Shown here piece after piece: positions 1 through 12,173 of a DNA stretch of 64,000 nt. How positions within the stretch are numbered: position 1 is the stretch's first letter; each line of letters begins with the position of its first letter. The DNA is from Morchella semilibera (Eukaryota; Ascomycota; Pezizomycetes; Pezizales; Morchellaceae). Below the pieces are notes generated by a model. That model was not told the DNA's origin and did no database searches. It saw only the letters and a program-made list of their open reading frames with translations. The stretch lies in assembly GCA_009192285.1 (NCBI GenBank), contig WBVU01000018.1, forward strand, positions 868,001 to 932,000. Direction: 5' to 3'. A program made the translations under genes and the position numbers.

Positions 1-497
1 ACGAAGGCGGTGATGGTGCTGAGAAAGGTCATCGCCAAATACCAGGTGTCATCTCATGCATTTTCACCAAGTGGGAGAGCGCCTCTCTAGCGAACACGAA
101 AACCCCCCATTAAAGAGAATCGATAATTTTATTATTCTCACCGGCCAAAGGCCGGGAACGACAGGTACATTTAGATATATGAAAAGAACAAGCGCTAACA
201 AAATGCAAAAGACAACATATAACACGTGTGCAAATCTTTAATCTCGCAGAGTTGGCAATAACTCTGGTGAATATGTGGTGTTTAGAGTCAAGCCTTGACG
301 TATCAATAATTCCGACCAGAATTAACCAGCCAAAACCTAAGTCATCTATCAGCAAAGGCCATGCATGAGAAGGTGTCAAACAAGGCAAAGCACTATACCT
401 TCTAGCTCAGGTTTTTCACCAAGGAGCAGGCATAGCAGCCTGCCTCGAAGCAAAGGAATAACTCGAATATATTTCGGTATATGGTAACTCGTTGAAC
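1..497. other. Left-edge intergenic stretch
   Basis: No coding region, RNA gene or clear repeat could be supported here. The only open frames are short and lack codon structure or recognisable motifs. It lies downstream of the acidic repeat protein, which is read leftwards. Confidence 0.4.
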
Positions 498-755
498 TTA
501 CTCGTCCAACGTAAATAAAAAAAACTCAAGGATAAACCTCCCTTGGCTCACAGCCAACTCCGGGAATCTCTTCTCGGTTTTGATAAGGATCAATCGGGTC
601 ACATCTTCATCTTCAGGTCTCTCCAATAATGAGGGAAGACGATCTGACTTCAAAATTTGTGTAGCTGATTGGGAAGTGGCTTCTTTTTTCAAGCCTACAT
701 CCTCCCACCAACCAGATGCGTGCCTCTTCTTAGTAGGCTCTGGTTCAATACACAT
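498..755 (-). pseudogene. Degenerate extra repeat beyond the stop of the SGWWE-repeat protein
   Basis: An open frame of 85 codons starts with the signature of the upstream repeats (MCIEPEPTKKRHASGWWEDVG-like) followed by a variant of the RLPxLLE..EDE tail. It is in a different frame from the main protein, whose stop lies only about 20 bases upstream, and the linking sequence also has a TGA in the repeat frame. It therefore looks like a former additional repeat cut off by an indel plus a stop, or an exon joined by a splice I cannot see. No GT donor in a suitable place was found. Confidence 0.5.
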
Positions 756-772
756 GGTGGATAAATCTCAAT

Positions 773-2965
773 CTAGTGCCAAAAATATGGTGATTGGACT
801 GGGGTAAAGAAAACGTCGTCATCGTCGTCATCGTCGCTATCGCTACCAGAACATGAGTCTGAATAACCGTTGCAATCGAATGCAAGATCGGAGGGTGAGA
901 TTTCGACGAGCTGCTCTAACGAAGAGATATCGGCATTCTCTTCTCGGTTTTGCTCGAGAGGTGTCTCATCTTCATCTTCAGGCTCTTCGATGATTGATGG
1001 AAGTCGATCTGACTCTTCATAATTGGTGTAGCTGATGGGAAACTGACTCTTTCTTGAGCCTACATCTTCCCACCAACCTGATGCATACCTCTTCTTATTA
1101 GGCTCTAATCCAACAAACATCGTGGATAGGTCTTCATATGATCTCCATGGTGATGGTGTAAAGTTCTCATCGTCGTCTTCATCATCGCTATCGGTATAGT
1201 CGGAGTCTGAATAATCGTAATAATCGAATTCAAGCTCAGATGAGACGTCGGACTGCTCTGGCGAAGAAGGATAGACATTCTCTTCTCGTTTCTCAAGAGG
1301 TATTTCATCTTCAGACTCTTCGATTGATGGAAGGTGGTCTGACTCTTCAAACTTGGTGTAACTGATGGGGAACTTGCTTAGGCTCGAGCCTATATCCTCC
1401 CACCAACCAGATGCGTACCTCTTCTTAAAAACTTCTTGTCCAACAAACATTTTTGACAAGTCTAAATATGAGGCCGATGGCGATGGTTGTATGCAATCAT
1501 CGTCATCATCGTCGCTATCAGAATATTCGGAGCCTGAATAGTCTGAATAACCGTTGCAATCAAATGCAAGCTCGGGTAAGGGGTTGACGGATTGCTCTGA
1601 AGAAGAGATATCATAAATATTCTCTTCTTGGCTCCAGTCTAGAGGGAGATCTTCTTGGTTTTGACAAAGGTGAAGTGATATTTCATCATATTCAGGCTCC
1701 TCTGATATTGAATGAAGACGATCCGCGTTTTCATAATTAGCGTAGCTGATAGGGAAGGTTTGCTCATCTATGCCAACCTCTTCCCACCAACCAGATTGGT
1801 ATCGTTTCTTGATATAGGGTTCTGGATCAAGCGGTACTGCATCATCAGATACCTCAAGTAATGGTGAAAGACGTTCTGACTCTTCGAATTTCGTGTAGCT
1901 GATGGGGAACTTGCTTAGGCTCGAGCCTATATCTTCCCACCAACCAGATGCATACCTCTTCTTATCAGGCTCTAATCCAATACACATCGTGGATAGGTCT
2001 TCATATGATGTCCATGGTGATGGTGTTTGTATCGCTGGGGTAAAATCATCATCGTCATCATCGTCACTACCAGAATAATCGGAGCCTGAATAGTCTGAAT
2101 AGCCGTTGCAATCAAATGCATGCTCGGACGCGGCATCAGTGGGCCGCTCTGGCGAAGAGGCACTCTGTTCTAGACTTTGCTCGAGAGGGATACTTCCTTG
2201 GCTTTGGTGAGGGTCGATATCGGGTATGATCTCATCATCTTCAGACTCCTCTGGTATAGGAGGAAGACGATCCGAGTTTTGATAGTTGGTGTAGCTGATA
2301 GGGAAGGCTTGCTCATCTATGCCAACCTCTTCCCACCAACCAGATCGGTATCGCTTCTTGATGTAAGGTTCTGGATCAAGCGGTACCGCATCATCAGATA
2401 CCTCGAGTAATGGTGGAAGACGTTCTGACTCTTCGAAGTTCGTGTAGCTGATGGGGTAGTAGGTTCTTCTCGAGCCTACACTCTCCCACCAACCAGAGGC
2501 ATACCTTTTCTTGGTAGGCTCTGGTCCCATACACATATTGAATAAGTCTTCATATGATGATGGTTCTGATGATGCTACCGAAAAGAAATCGTCATCGTCG
2601 TCATCGTCATCACCATCATTACTATCAGAATATTCAGAGTCTGAATAATTGATCTGATCGAGCGCAAGCTTGGAGGGGTCGTTGACGGGTTGCTCCGATG
2701 GAGAAGTATATGAAGTGGAGGTAGTACTAGCTGTAGGACTACCACTCCGAGCGGTAGACCCAACCGAAGATCTATTGTCGGCTTTGGGAGTTTCCCACCA
2801 GCTATCGTAAGAAGAGTTGGAGTCGAGGAGGTCACGGAATGACATGGTGGGTTGTGGGGGGGAGTATTCGGTATCGCTCACGAACGGATTCGTCTGCTGA
2901 TTTTGTAGCTCCACCTGGGGAGAAGAGATAGTTTGGGAGGATGGGTTGATCTCGGATGAAGCCAT
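773..2965 (-). CDS. Acidic tandem-repeat protein with KKRYxSGWWE motifs, function unknown
   Basis: Single-exon frame of 730 aa; I do not recognise the family. The protein alternates two block types. One is a Ser/Asp-rich acidic stretch, with runs of 7-9 Asp after a YSDYSGS-like lead. The other is a conserved block containing KKRYxSGWWE(D/E)(V/I)G, then FPISYTNxExSxRLPxxxE. Six clear SGWWE copies are visible, several of them paired as ...LEVSDDAVPLDPEPYIKKRYxSGWWEEVG. A degenerate one occurs near residue 55 (SSYDSWWETPK). There is no signal peptide or membrane segment, so it is probably intracellular. The start is the first Met after a GA-rich leader. The alternation of an aromatic/basic plug and an acidic linker suggests a multivalent binding protein (inference). 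A seventh copy lies out of frame downstream. Confidence 0.7.
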   Translation of the reverse strand: MASSEINPSSQTISSPQVELQNQQTNPFVSDTEYSPPQPTMSFRDLLDSNSSYDSWWETPKADNRSSVGSTARSGSPTASTTSTSYTSPSEQPVNDPSKLALDQINYSDSEYSDSNDGDDDDDDDDFFSVASSEPSSYEDLFNMCMGPEPTKKRYASGWWESVGSRRTYYPISYTNFEESERLPPLLEVSDDAVPLDPEPYIKKRYRSGWWEEVGIDEQAFPISYTNYQNSDRLPPIPEESEDDEIIPDIDPHQSQGSIPLEQSLEQSASSPERPTDAASEHAFDCNGYSDYSGSDYSGSDDDDDDDFTPAIQTPSPWTSYEDLSTMCIGLEPDKKRYASGWWEDIGSSLSKFPISYTKFEESERLSPLLEVSDDAVPLDPEPYIKKRYQSGWWEEVGIDEQTFPISYANYENADRLHSISEEPEYDEISLHLCQNQEDLPLDWSQEENIYDISSSEQSVNPLPELAFDCNGYSDYSGSEYSDSDDDDDDCIQPSPSASYLDLSKMFVGQEVFKKRYASGWWEDIGSSLSKFPISYTKFEESDHLPSIEESEDEIPLEKREENVYPSSPEQSDVSSELEFDYYDYSDSDYTDSDDEDDDENFTPSPWRSYEDLSTMFVGLEPNKKRYASGWWEDVGSRKSQFPISYTNYEESDRLPSIIEEPEDEDETPLEQNREENADISSLEQLVEISPSDLAFDCNGYSDSCSGSDSDDDDDDDVFFTPVQSPYFWH

Positions 2966-5900
2966 GGTTCAACGAGATATAGAGAGATATAGAGAAGAGA
3001 TATAGAGAAGAGATATAGGGTGGAGGTATGGAGGAGATATGGAGAAGAGAGATATAAGGGGTGGTATGAAGAGAGATGGAAAGAGAAGAGAGTGATGGAA
3101 GAGAGTGAGGTATGGAGGAATTTGATGTGAGAGGGGAGATATTGAAGACGAAAGAATCAATTCCGAAGGATTAAATTCCGGAAAGATGAGATGAGATGAA
3201 CGTAGAACCAAAGAAGGTTAAAGTTCGAGAGGATGTTAATAGAGTTTGAGAAGGTGGAAATGATAACCGAAGAAACAAGCTTAGCGAGATATTTAGAAAA
3301 ATATCCGTTATAGCAAGTTTGGTGATTGGGGATGAGGACAGATAACCAATGTGCGTGGGCGAGAAACAACCTCAAAAGGATGAACTCTAGATGTGCAACA
3401 AGGTCGACGCGTCCCAAGACCCCTCAACGCGTAGCGAGAAGTCGAATAGAAGTCTCTAGATTTGCGGAGGAGTGGCGGGAAGATTGTTTCGAGGAAAGTG
3501 TTTGGTTTTTGAAAAAAACTATTCTAGTGCGAGAAAGGCCTTCACAAGAAGGGCAGACTCTGAGGGGTCGAAGTAGTTATTTCGAGAGTAGTTTAAGCAA
3601 CTACAGTAGGTTTGGAGGCTTTGATTGCGTGCCTAAAAGGCAAGGAGGTGGAGTTACTAATTGTTTTGTAGTTGAACTGCTGTATGGTATACGGGTTTTA
3701 TAACGTAGCTGGGTGTAGTCTTTGAATGGGAGGGGTGAGATTAAGAGGGGTGAGGGGAAGAAGTGGGTTATATAGTCGCTAGAAACCCTAAACAACGAAT
3801 GGTTCCATCATCCTTCCCCCCCCCCCCCCTCTTCTCCGGAGAAACTGTGCCGGCCATTGCGCAATTCCCCTAAACACTCCCAGAAGCGAGCACTAAATTA
3901 AGAACATTGGAAGAGCAGGAATAGGTTAAGTTGGAGAACATCGTGAGATTTCTGAGTCCTACGTAATTCTGAATTCGAAAAACTACATAACATGTACCCT
4001 TAGAAATTCATGTCTTCTGTAAAGAAAAAAAAGTGACCGTTCACGCCGTCGGCAATGGTGCTGCTCTCTCTCTCTCGGCTATGAACATTTCCACCCCACT
4101 GATTCCCTCGACCACGCCATAGCTCCGCCAGTAAGGATCTTCACGATCCAATTCATGCTACGCGATCATTCACCCGCGCGCTCGTTAAAGTGCTTCACAG
4201 GCGATCACTCGGTTCTCTACCCTCGCCCCTACACCCCCACAACCCACGCCTTCGCACGCCTCGGCACCGCCAAATGCGCTTCAACAATGGACGGAACAGT
4301 TGGGACCGATAAACCCACATTTCTCTACGCGTATTATAGCTTCACGGGATATCACTCGGCCGTGCATAAAGAAAAAAAACACGTGCATAAAAAAAATTTC
4401 TTTCCCCTTCTTCTTCCCTGAAGCTTGGAATCCCTTTTTCCCTTCCCCTCTTAATTGCGCCCTCGAGTGCCACCCCCCTGAATTCATGAACCCGTTGTAT
4501 TAATACCGTGTCCTCGACCTGTGCCCGCCACGGGGACTATCTCCTGGTGCATTGTACTGGATGGGTCAAGTCGAGTTGAGTCACTCGGAGAATACCTCCC
4601 CGCCCTCGCGGGCTGGTGGGGACAGATCTTGGTTGTGTCATATGTGTTCGTTGAGGTGAGGTGTGCGGCATGGGGTGTCACTCGGTTTGGGTGTCTTGGC
4701 GGGGGGTGGGGGGCATTGGTTCTATCTACGTGAAGTCGCTACCCAAGGTTTTCGCCTGTTACGCCTATTACCTTCCAAGTGTAGAACTACAACACAATTA
4801 ATTATAATGATGAAAACAGAGGTAAACCATTTTGACCCCCGAGAGAAGTTGGTAAAAAGGTGTAATAAAACACCTTAGTGGAGAACCCGTTTCTGGTTGG
4901 GTTTGTATGGGGTTTGCCACTGAATGTACATGTAGGCTTTCACGGGGGGTTGCTTTACGTTACATGTATCCAAAAACCATGCCTGCTTCGTGAGGATGTC
5001 GTATATTCAGGATGTCGGCAGCAGATACCCTCTTTCTAACCCTCATCCTCATCCTCATTCTCATCCTCATTCTATAACCCGCCACTTTTTTTCTCTCTTC
5101 CCCCCCCCCCCTACAGCGCGTCACGCCACAGGAACGAGAATCCCCACGCGCTATGTATGTAGGTCCCAAGTTTACACCCTTCCTAGCTTACCATACCACC
5201 CCCGGTTCTGAACCAAAGGACCACCATCTAGCTAGCAACTGATTGACGTCCGTACCTGCATTGGCGACTTACATATTGCGTGCGATCGATCTCCCCCATA
5301 CATACATACATACAGGATATGTACTTGACATGAATGCTTAGGTTTACGACGACGTCTGTGGAATGCACAGATGGGTGGGTTGGTTGGTTGGTTGGCAGCT
5401 CGCACGTCCTGGGTCTAGAGCTGCCGCTGGGGTTGTTGGGTCTGGATACCAGGCTTACTAGCATAAAAGCTCGAAATCAATTCCCACTACGTAAGCATAA
5501 CCCCCCCCCCCACAAAGAAAGGCTACCAAGTAGATTCGAACCCCCACCCCACGCACCCTCTCTCTCTCCACCATGCTGGTAGCGTTATGTACTCAGTCAG
5601 CTACACACGCCCGCCCCGCCCCACGTACAGCCAGATGTAGTTCCAGATGTAGACTCGATGTAAAAGGACGACAGAATTCTATTTCGTTCCTCCCCGTAAC
5701 CCACAGACCAGACCAGACCAGACCACAGACCAGAAAAGAAAAGAAAAAGCGGACATGCACCCCCCCCGCAACCACTACAAAAGAAAGAAAGGAGGCAGTG
5801 AGAAATAAGTACTGTTATACCATAGCTAGCTAGCTAGATGACCACTGACTGTCCTGTGTGCTGTTTATCGCCTGACCCAATCCCCAACACCCAACGTCCT

Positions 5901-6116
5901 CTTGCTCCTCCTGCTGATGAGACGGCCTCTCTGGCCGACTAGACCACTGCACATGAAATACCTACAGATGAAAAGAAAGCGAAAGAAAAAGAAAAAAAAG
6001 GACCAAGATCAAAGCTACTTCGTAGTAGGTAGTAGGTAGTAGAATTGTATTGTAGTAGTGATGCCCCATAACCAAATGATAGAAACAAAAAAGAAAGAAA
6101 AAACAGTCTAACCCTT
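2966..6116. other. Intergenic region, 3.1 kb
   Basis: Just upstream of the repeat protein there is a purine-rich tract of AGAGATATAGAGA-type units (about 2966-3120), probably its 5' leader or promoter. The rest holds a 14-base poly-C run at 3816-3829, further C runs at 5100-5111 and 5501-5511, a CCTCAT/CCTCATT microsatellite near 5040-5075, and CATA repeats near 5297. No gene with coding character was found on either strand. Confidence 0.5.
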
Positions 6117-8410
6117 CTAACCACCACTGACCGAAATGTCCGACGTCCCATCGACCCACACGCCCTCCCACCACTTATCCAGCGCGTCCTTCAGCTTCTC
6201 GGCCTTCATCTTGACGTACTCGAGCCAGTCCATGGCCTGCTTATTCGCCTCCGAGTCCTCGTCGGCCGTGCTATCGGTCGGCAGCTGCGTCGGTGTCGGT
6301 GTCGGTGCGGCCGTCGCCGCCGCCGTCGCCGTCTGCGTCTTAGTGGCCGGCAGCGGCAGCTTCGGCTCCGAAGACCCCCCCTCCTTCTTCTCCTCCTCCC
6401 CGTCGTCAATGATAATCCTGAGCCCGTCCACGCCCACCAGCGTCGCGTTGGTCCCCGCCGCCGGCTCCTTGAGCCCCAGCGTATCGCAGAGCATGCGGTA
6501 CACCTCCACGTTCGCGAACGGCTCCACCACGCCCGCCTGCACGGGCGCGTCCCCGCCGCCGCCGTCGTGCTCGTCGAGCCTCCAGGCGCCGCCGCTGCCG
6601 TGCAGATGGCTGAAGGCGGGGCCGCGCGCAATGAACACGGCGCGCATCAGCGGGTGCGTGTTGTCGTAGCCGTGCAGGCCCGCCGGCGAGTACCTCTGGC
6701 CCGGGGCGGCCTTGGAGACGTCGAACTCGCTGCGCGTGACAATGGCGTAGCCCGTCTCCGGCACGATCCACAGCGGCGCGATGCGCGCGTTGTTGCTAAA
6801 GTGCCAGCGCTCGGGCATGTCCCCGTCGCGCAGGAACACGTCCCAGTGCGAGTCGCCCTTTGCGGCGTTGGCCGCGACCTCGGCTTTGAGCGTGTCGTGC
6901 AGTGCGGTGAGGTTGGCGTGGGGGGCGGGGCGGAGGCCGTAGAGTGGCCAGCCGTCCGTGTGGCTGATCTGGGACATGTCGATGATGTCGTCGATGTAGA
7001 TGAGGCGGTCGTTGGACGTGCTGGCCATGCCGTGGTCCGAGACGACCACGATGTTGATGAGCTCCGTGATGTTGCGCGCGTCCAGGCCCTTGAGAAGCTC
7101 CGCGAACATGTCGTCGACCGCGCGGATGACATCGTCGGTCTGCGTGGTGTTGGGGCCGAACTTGTGTCCCACAGAGTCGATGTTGGGCACGTATGCGGCG
7201 ATGAGCTGCGGCCGGTCGACGAGCTCCTTGTCGAGGAATTCAAGGATGCGGGAGGTCTTGCGCGGGAGCACCTCCGACCCGTTGTACCGGTCGAGGTAGG
7301 TGATCCCCCAGCCGTCGGCGGCCTCGGAGCCGGGCCACATGTGCACGGCCGTCTTGACGCCCTGCTTCTCGGCGGTGGCCCAGATGGGTTCGCCGCCCCA
7401 CCAGGAGGCAGAGTGCGAGCGCGCGGGGTCTGTATAGTAGAACTCTTTGCCGGTGGCGGGGTCGAAGAAGCTGTTTCCGACGATGCCGTGGGATTCGGGG
7501 TACAGGCCCGTGACGAGCGTCCAGTGGTTGGGGAAGGTGACGCTGGGGAAGCTGGGCGTCATGAACGGCGGCGAGAGCCCGGAGGCGACGAAGGCGGAGA
7601 GCGTGGGTGTGAGGTGCCGCGAGAGGAAGTCGGCGCGGAAGCCGTCGAGGGAGATGAGGATTGTGGTGGGGCGGAAGGAGTGGGTGCCATTTGAGAGAGT
7701 TGCGGGTCGTGGGTTGATGGGGTAGGCACTGCGCGTGGAGAGGGAGAGGGAGGCGAAGATGAGAAGCATTAGGAATGTGAGGAGAATGCTTGTCACGAGG
7801 AGCATGGAGCGTCCGTTCGGTTTTCGAGGCTGCTCGGCGGGTTAGCTGTGGTCACAGACTCAAAGCCATAAAACGAACAAGAGAGAAAATGCGTCGATAT
7901 ATGGGGGGTATATATTTGAATTTCGCTACAAGAACATCTACCTACCTTCCTCTCATACGCCAACTTCTCGGCCAACAAATCATCCTCCTCAATCTCACTA
8001 TCACTCGTGTCGCTGCCGCCCCCGATCCCAAACTCCCCACCCTCCTCCATACCCAGTCTCTTGCCGCCCATCATGGCCACCACCTCGCGCACGCCCTTCC
8101 GGCGCCCCACTCCCCGAACCTTCTTGCCGATCTTGATGCTCCCGTTCCCGACCTTGCGGCCGATGCTCCCAAACAGGCCCTGTCCGCCCGACAGCAGCTT
8201 CTCGCGCTCCTCCTCCTCCCGCAGAACCTCCATGTCGCGCTCGCCGCCGGCTTCTTCCTCTTCCTCGTCGGAGAAGGGCTCGATGGCGGAGGTGGGGGTT
8301 GCGGTGGTGCTGGTGGTGGGGTGCTGTTGTGGGGAGGTGCTGGTGGGGACCGCGGCGTAGGCGGACGCGTCGGCGTCGTAGGAACGCCGGGAGAAGAGGC
8401 CTGGGGCCAT
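6117..8410 (-). CDS. Type II membrane nucleotide pyrophosphatase/phosphodiesterase (NPP family)
   Basis: Two exons, 8410-7946 and 7829-6117, join in phase 0 (donor GTAGGT, branch CTAAC, acceptor CAG) to give about 725 aa. That is close to yeast NPP1/NPP2. The cytosolic N-terminus is acidic, then basic. A membrane segment follows at about residues 164-184, then an extracytoplasmic alkaline-phosphatase-fold domain. Visible catalytic elements are the metal-binding SLDGFRADF near 217, the nucleophile Thr in PSVTFPNHW near 253, VPNIDSVGHKFGP, and VVSDHGMAS. The family cleaves phosphodiester and pyrophosphate bonds of extracellular nucleotides, and fungal members serve phosphate scavenging. The C-terminus is a low-complexity Thr/Ala/Pro stretch with a short amphipathic end. 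Neither exon alone would contain both the cytosolic tail and the catalytic domain, which supports the join. Confidence 0.9.
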
Positions 8411-9460
8411 GGTGGTGGTGGATGTGTGCTTGCTTGCTTGTGGGTAGATAGAGGCGTCCTTGAGATATCTATCTACCTTGTATATGCGTATCGTTTTGAG
8501 CTCCGAGAAGCTCTCTCTGATGCTGATGCTGCTGATGCTGCTGATGCGGGGCTAACAGCTGATAGTAGACCAGATAATTAGCAGTTAGTAGTTAGCTGTC
8601 CTGCATGTAGCAGTAGGAGCACATCACGTAGTTAGTTAGTAAGAAGTAAGTAGTAGTATATTAAGGAGGAGTGCAGTGCAGTGGGCCGGGTAACCACAGC
8701 CTGCCGAGCCACCCGGGTAGTGTTGCTGCCGAAATTAGATTTCTATGCATATGCTTCATACGTACATATACCGCCAACGAGGATAGAAATAGACTGAAGT
8801 GGCTATGGGAGAAGGGGAAAACATCAAGCCCAAGCAAGAGAAGAGTAGATGCATGTACATGTATGCTGGTGGTCATGGACTCTCACTCGCTTATCTCCTG
8901 CGTAGGGGTTACAGTCACACGAACGGCGGGACAGGTCTGGGGTACGTACTGTTGTGTCCTTCTCCATCGGGTATTTGCTATCTCGTAACTGTACATGTAG
9001 CCACATACTCTGCATAAGAGTGAACACTCCGCCGTGGCCAGATCAATCCCACTCATGAGCCTCTCTCCTCCCCTCGATACAGTGCCAACGCTCAACTATC
9101 AAAGAAACAGCTGTCCTCTGTGGCGATGCATAGATCAGTAGAGTACACGGGAGGGAGTCTGCATGATGCCCAGTATATTCTACATTGCAATACAGCACGG
9201 GTTCTACAAATACCTCCTGTTGGATGTGGCACCATACCTGGAGAATCCTGACAATAGAGTTCTGCTAGGAGATGGGGATCTTGAGTGGAATTCTTTTAGA
9301 AAAACTCATTTATCATTGAAAGAACACAAAAAAAACCTAGGTAGTTACACCGCCCCCGAAAGAAATACAAATGATATCACTAAAGAAAGAAAAGAGAGTG
9401 GGAAAGGAAGAAAACCTAAAGAAAGAAGGAAACCTATACCAACACCAACACCTATATCTA
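8411..9460. other. Intergenic region between NPP and the P450
   Basis: Contains GATGCTGCT trinucleotide repeats (8517-8550) and AGTTAG-type low-complexity sequence (8580-8660) upstream of the NPP gene. A purine-rich stretch (9340-9440) lies just past the P450 stop codon. No gene was supported. Confidence 0.45.
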
Positions 9461-11179
9461 CTACGCCTTGCGCAACCTGACGGTTGCCAGTGCTGGCGCT
9501 GTCGTTAATGAAGAGCTTAACGGGACCTCATCATGCGAGGTGCCATCAGCCGCTTCGATGCTCTCATACTTCTGCAGTATCCTCAGCACGACATACGACG
9601 CCTCGGTCAACGCATATTGTTCTACAATCCGCGTTAGCACACTTCTTAATCATAGTCAGGATGGACAGCCACTCACGTCCCAAACAGATTCTCGGCCCGC
9701 CATTGAATGGGAGATAGTCCCAGCCCTTTCCAACACCCTCTCCCCACCGCTCCGGTCGGAATTCGGCCGCGTCGGGCCCGTATAGATCCTCGCGCCGATG
9801 CATGGCCCTGACAGAATAGTCGATTCTCTGGCCCTTTGGCACAAAGACGGGGGACCGCCCGTCTGGTCCGCCGCCCTTGGGAAGAATGGTGTTTGTCACT
9901 GCAATACGGCCATTGAGTGGGACAGATGGGAACAAGCGGAGAGCTATCATTGTTCTTTCGTCAGTACCCATTGATATATATATATATATATATATATCAG
10001 GGGATTTGGGGATTTGGGGATGAACTTACTTTCGTTTAGAACATAGCGGAGGTAGGTAATGTCCTTTAGGTCGGTAAAGGATGGGATTCTGTTGTCTTTC
10101 CCGTCACCGACAGCCTTGAGGATTTCGGCGCGCAGTTTTGCGTAGACGGCTGGGTGTCGGGAGAGAAGTACGAAGCATGCGCCGAGTAGGGATGCGGTGG
10201 TGTCCCTTCCTGCTAACAAGATGTGCAGAACTTGATATCTTATATACTCCGGGTCCTGGTTCTGCTCCGCGATCGAATCCAGGAATACATACTTTTTCTT
10301 CTCTTGTTGCTGCAATCCTGCCTTCGAGTTCCTCTGCTTGTCCAAGGCGGCATACACAAAGCGGTCCACGAAGTCGTGGCAAATCTTGTTTGCCGTCCGA
10401 AACTCCTTGTTGTTGACCAGCCAGTATAGCTTCATTGCCCTCATCCGCACCATCAAATACTTCTGTGATGTATCGAACGCCTGCCCAAAGCCCATCTCCC
10501 CGTCCTTACCACTCGCCTCGGCACCAGGCAACAGGGTATTCACGCTCTCTCCCAACAGGAATTCCGTGGCAGAGTCAAGCGTTAGCCTGAAGAACAGCGG
10601 CTGCAGGTCCACGACCTCTCCAGCAGACTGGTCCATCAATTCCATGAGACGGTTAACGTGGATATCGAGACACTCGATATCACTGACCTGGTCCCTCGAG
10701 AACTGCGGCCTCAACATAGCCCTCGAGTGCTCCCACGCCGGCCCATCACTCGTAAAGATGCCCGGGCCCAGCAGCGGGTGGAAAGCATTGAAGCGTGCCG
10801 ACCCCAAGCTCCAGTCCTTGAAGTTTGTTGCGAGTATCGCCTTGAGATTCTCTGGCTCGCAGGTCGCGAGGGACCTGCTGCCGACGATGCGGCCGGCGTA
10901 TGTATTTCCGTATTCCCTATAGCGCTTGCCAAGCAGCTGGACGTGCTCAGAGGTGCGGGCGGCCTTGACGATGGTGAGCCAGTTTTGGACGCCAAACCAG
11001 GGCGAGGGGAACCAGGGGGGCGGGAGACATTTGTTTGCGGCGGCGAAGCGCCGGTTGGTGTACGATTTGTAGACGGAGAGGATGAGTTTGCGGACGAGGA
11101 AGGCGAGTAGGAGACCGAGGGCTAGGGACTTTATGTTGAGCCCAGGCAGGTGCGTCATGTCTTTGGCTTTGATGTGCAT
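9461..11179 (-). CDS. Cytochrome P450, CYP52 family-like (fatty acid/alkane omega-hydroxylase)
   Basis: Three exons, 11179-10030, 9943-9677 and 9621-9461, both introns in phase 1, give 525 aa, the usual CYP52 length. An N-terminal membrane anchor lies at about residues 14-35. The I-helix oxygen-binding motif is [12 protein letters not shown]. The K-helix ExxR is formed across intron 1 as [15 protein letters not shown] (E383, R386). The meander is FRPERW, and the haem loop [12 protein letters not shown] (Cys near 470) is completed across intron 2. Members of this family hydroxylate terminal carbons of fatty acids or n-alkanes at the ER, feeding dicarboxylate formation and peroxisomal beta-oxidation. 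A peroxin gene is the next gene along, but with 3.5 kb between them this may be coincidence. Intron 1 carries an AT dinucleotide microsatellite. Confidence 0.92.
9974..9997. repeat. (AT)12 microsatellite in P450 intron 1
   Basis: An uninterrupted alternating A/T run inside the first intron of the P450 gene, upstream of the TACTGAC branch site. Confidence 0.9.
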
Positions 11180-12173
11180 TTTGGAGAAGGAGGAGGAGGA
11201 GGAGGAGGGTGGTTTGTGTTTGTTTGAGATGGAGGGGTAGGAGAGAGGGGGCGCAAGATGCCTAGTCTATATACTACTTTTTTTTTCACTTCTTTGCTTT
11301 TCGCCTTTCTTTCCTTTTTTCTTTATTGATTGATATTCACGAGCTTGCTCGCAACTACACACCCACCCACCCACCCACCCACTCCTTGCATTTAGAAGAC
11401 ATGGAGGAATAGATTTTCATTTTCTAGAACTAATCACTCATAAAAATGATTAATATATATGTACTGTTGTCTTGCCGTGTTTTCCTGTCCCCAAGTCAAT
11501 TGCATATACTCTATACGTCGTCGTCGTCGTCGTCGTGGTCGTGGTCCGGTAAACCGGGAGCGAACATACGCATCATGTACCTACAACCTTTTACATGTCG
11601 ACACAGCGATGCAACGACTCACCACATGCGACCCAATGAAGCATAAAGAATCCACCAACCGTATTCAAGTAAAAGAAATCAAGTTGTGAATCTACTAAAG
11701 CCTCACCTATGTAGCTAATAGTGCAATCCCAGCCCTGTTAGGGACCCTGGTACTCTAATAATACATCATCAACTAATACCTGTAGTACTAGGGTATTGTA
11801 GCCAACCACACACACGTTACACGGGTGAATGTACCTACCTACATGTACTAGTACATATAATCTACTATGTATGTGTGGATGGGGCACAGATAAAAAAAGA
11901 ATACCATACCTGATTTGAGGGCCACACACTGCATCCAGTGCCCAATGGACGTCGGGGTCGGGGTCGGGGCAACCGTGGGCGTCGGGCCCGGGCGTTCTAG
12001 CGCCGGGGGCCCGGTGTTGAGTATTCAGGTCCGACCGGTGCGTCTACAATAGACGAATTTGAACAGCACAACCCCCCCGTTCGTTGGTTTGCAGGGACGA
12101 CATAATCTATAATATTGTATATACAGCACTTGACCTACCTACCGACAAGCCGGGGAGGTATTGTATACTAGTG

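Noticed and set aside
3326-3703. 125-codon open frame upstream of the repeat protein
   Set aside because: Composition is not coding-like, and no family or splice support was found.
4155-4421. Open frames around 4.2-4.7 kb on both strands
   Set aside because: Short, His/Pro-rich, no conservation cues; treated as intergenic.
5495-5550. Possible tRNA T-loop (GGTTCGAATC on the minus strand)
   Set aside because: Flanking bases do not form a T-stem; it lies in a C-rich low-complexity region.
6567-7694. Long open frame on the + strand opposite the NPP gene
   Set aside because: Mirror of GC-rich third positions of the real gene; the product is Val/Gly/Arg-rich with no motifs.
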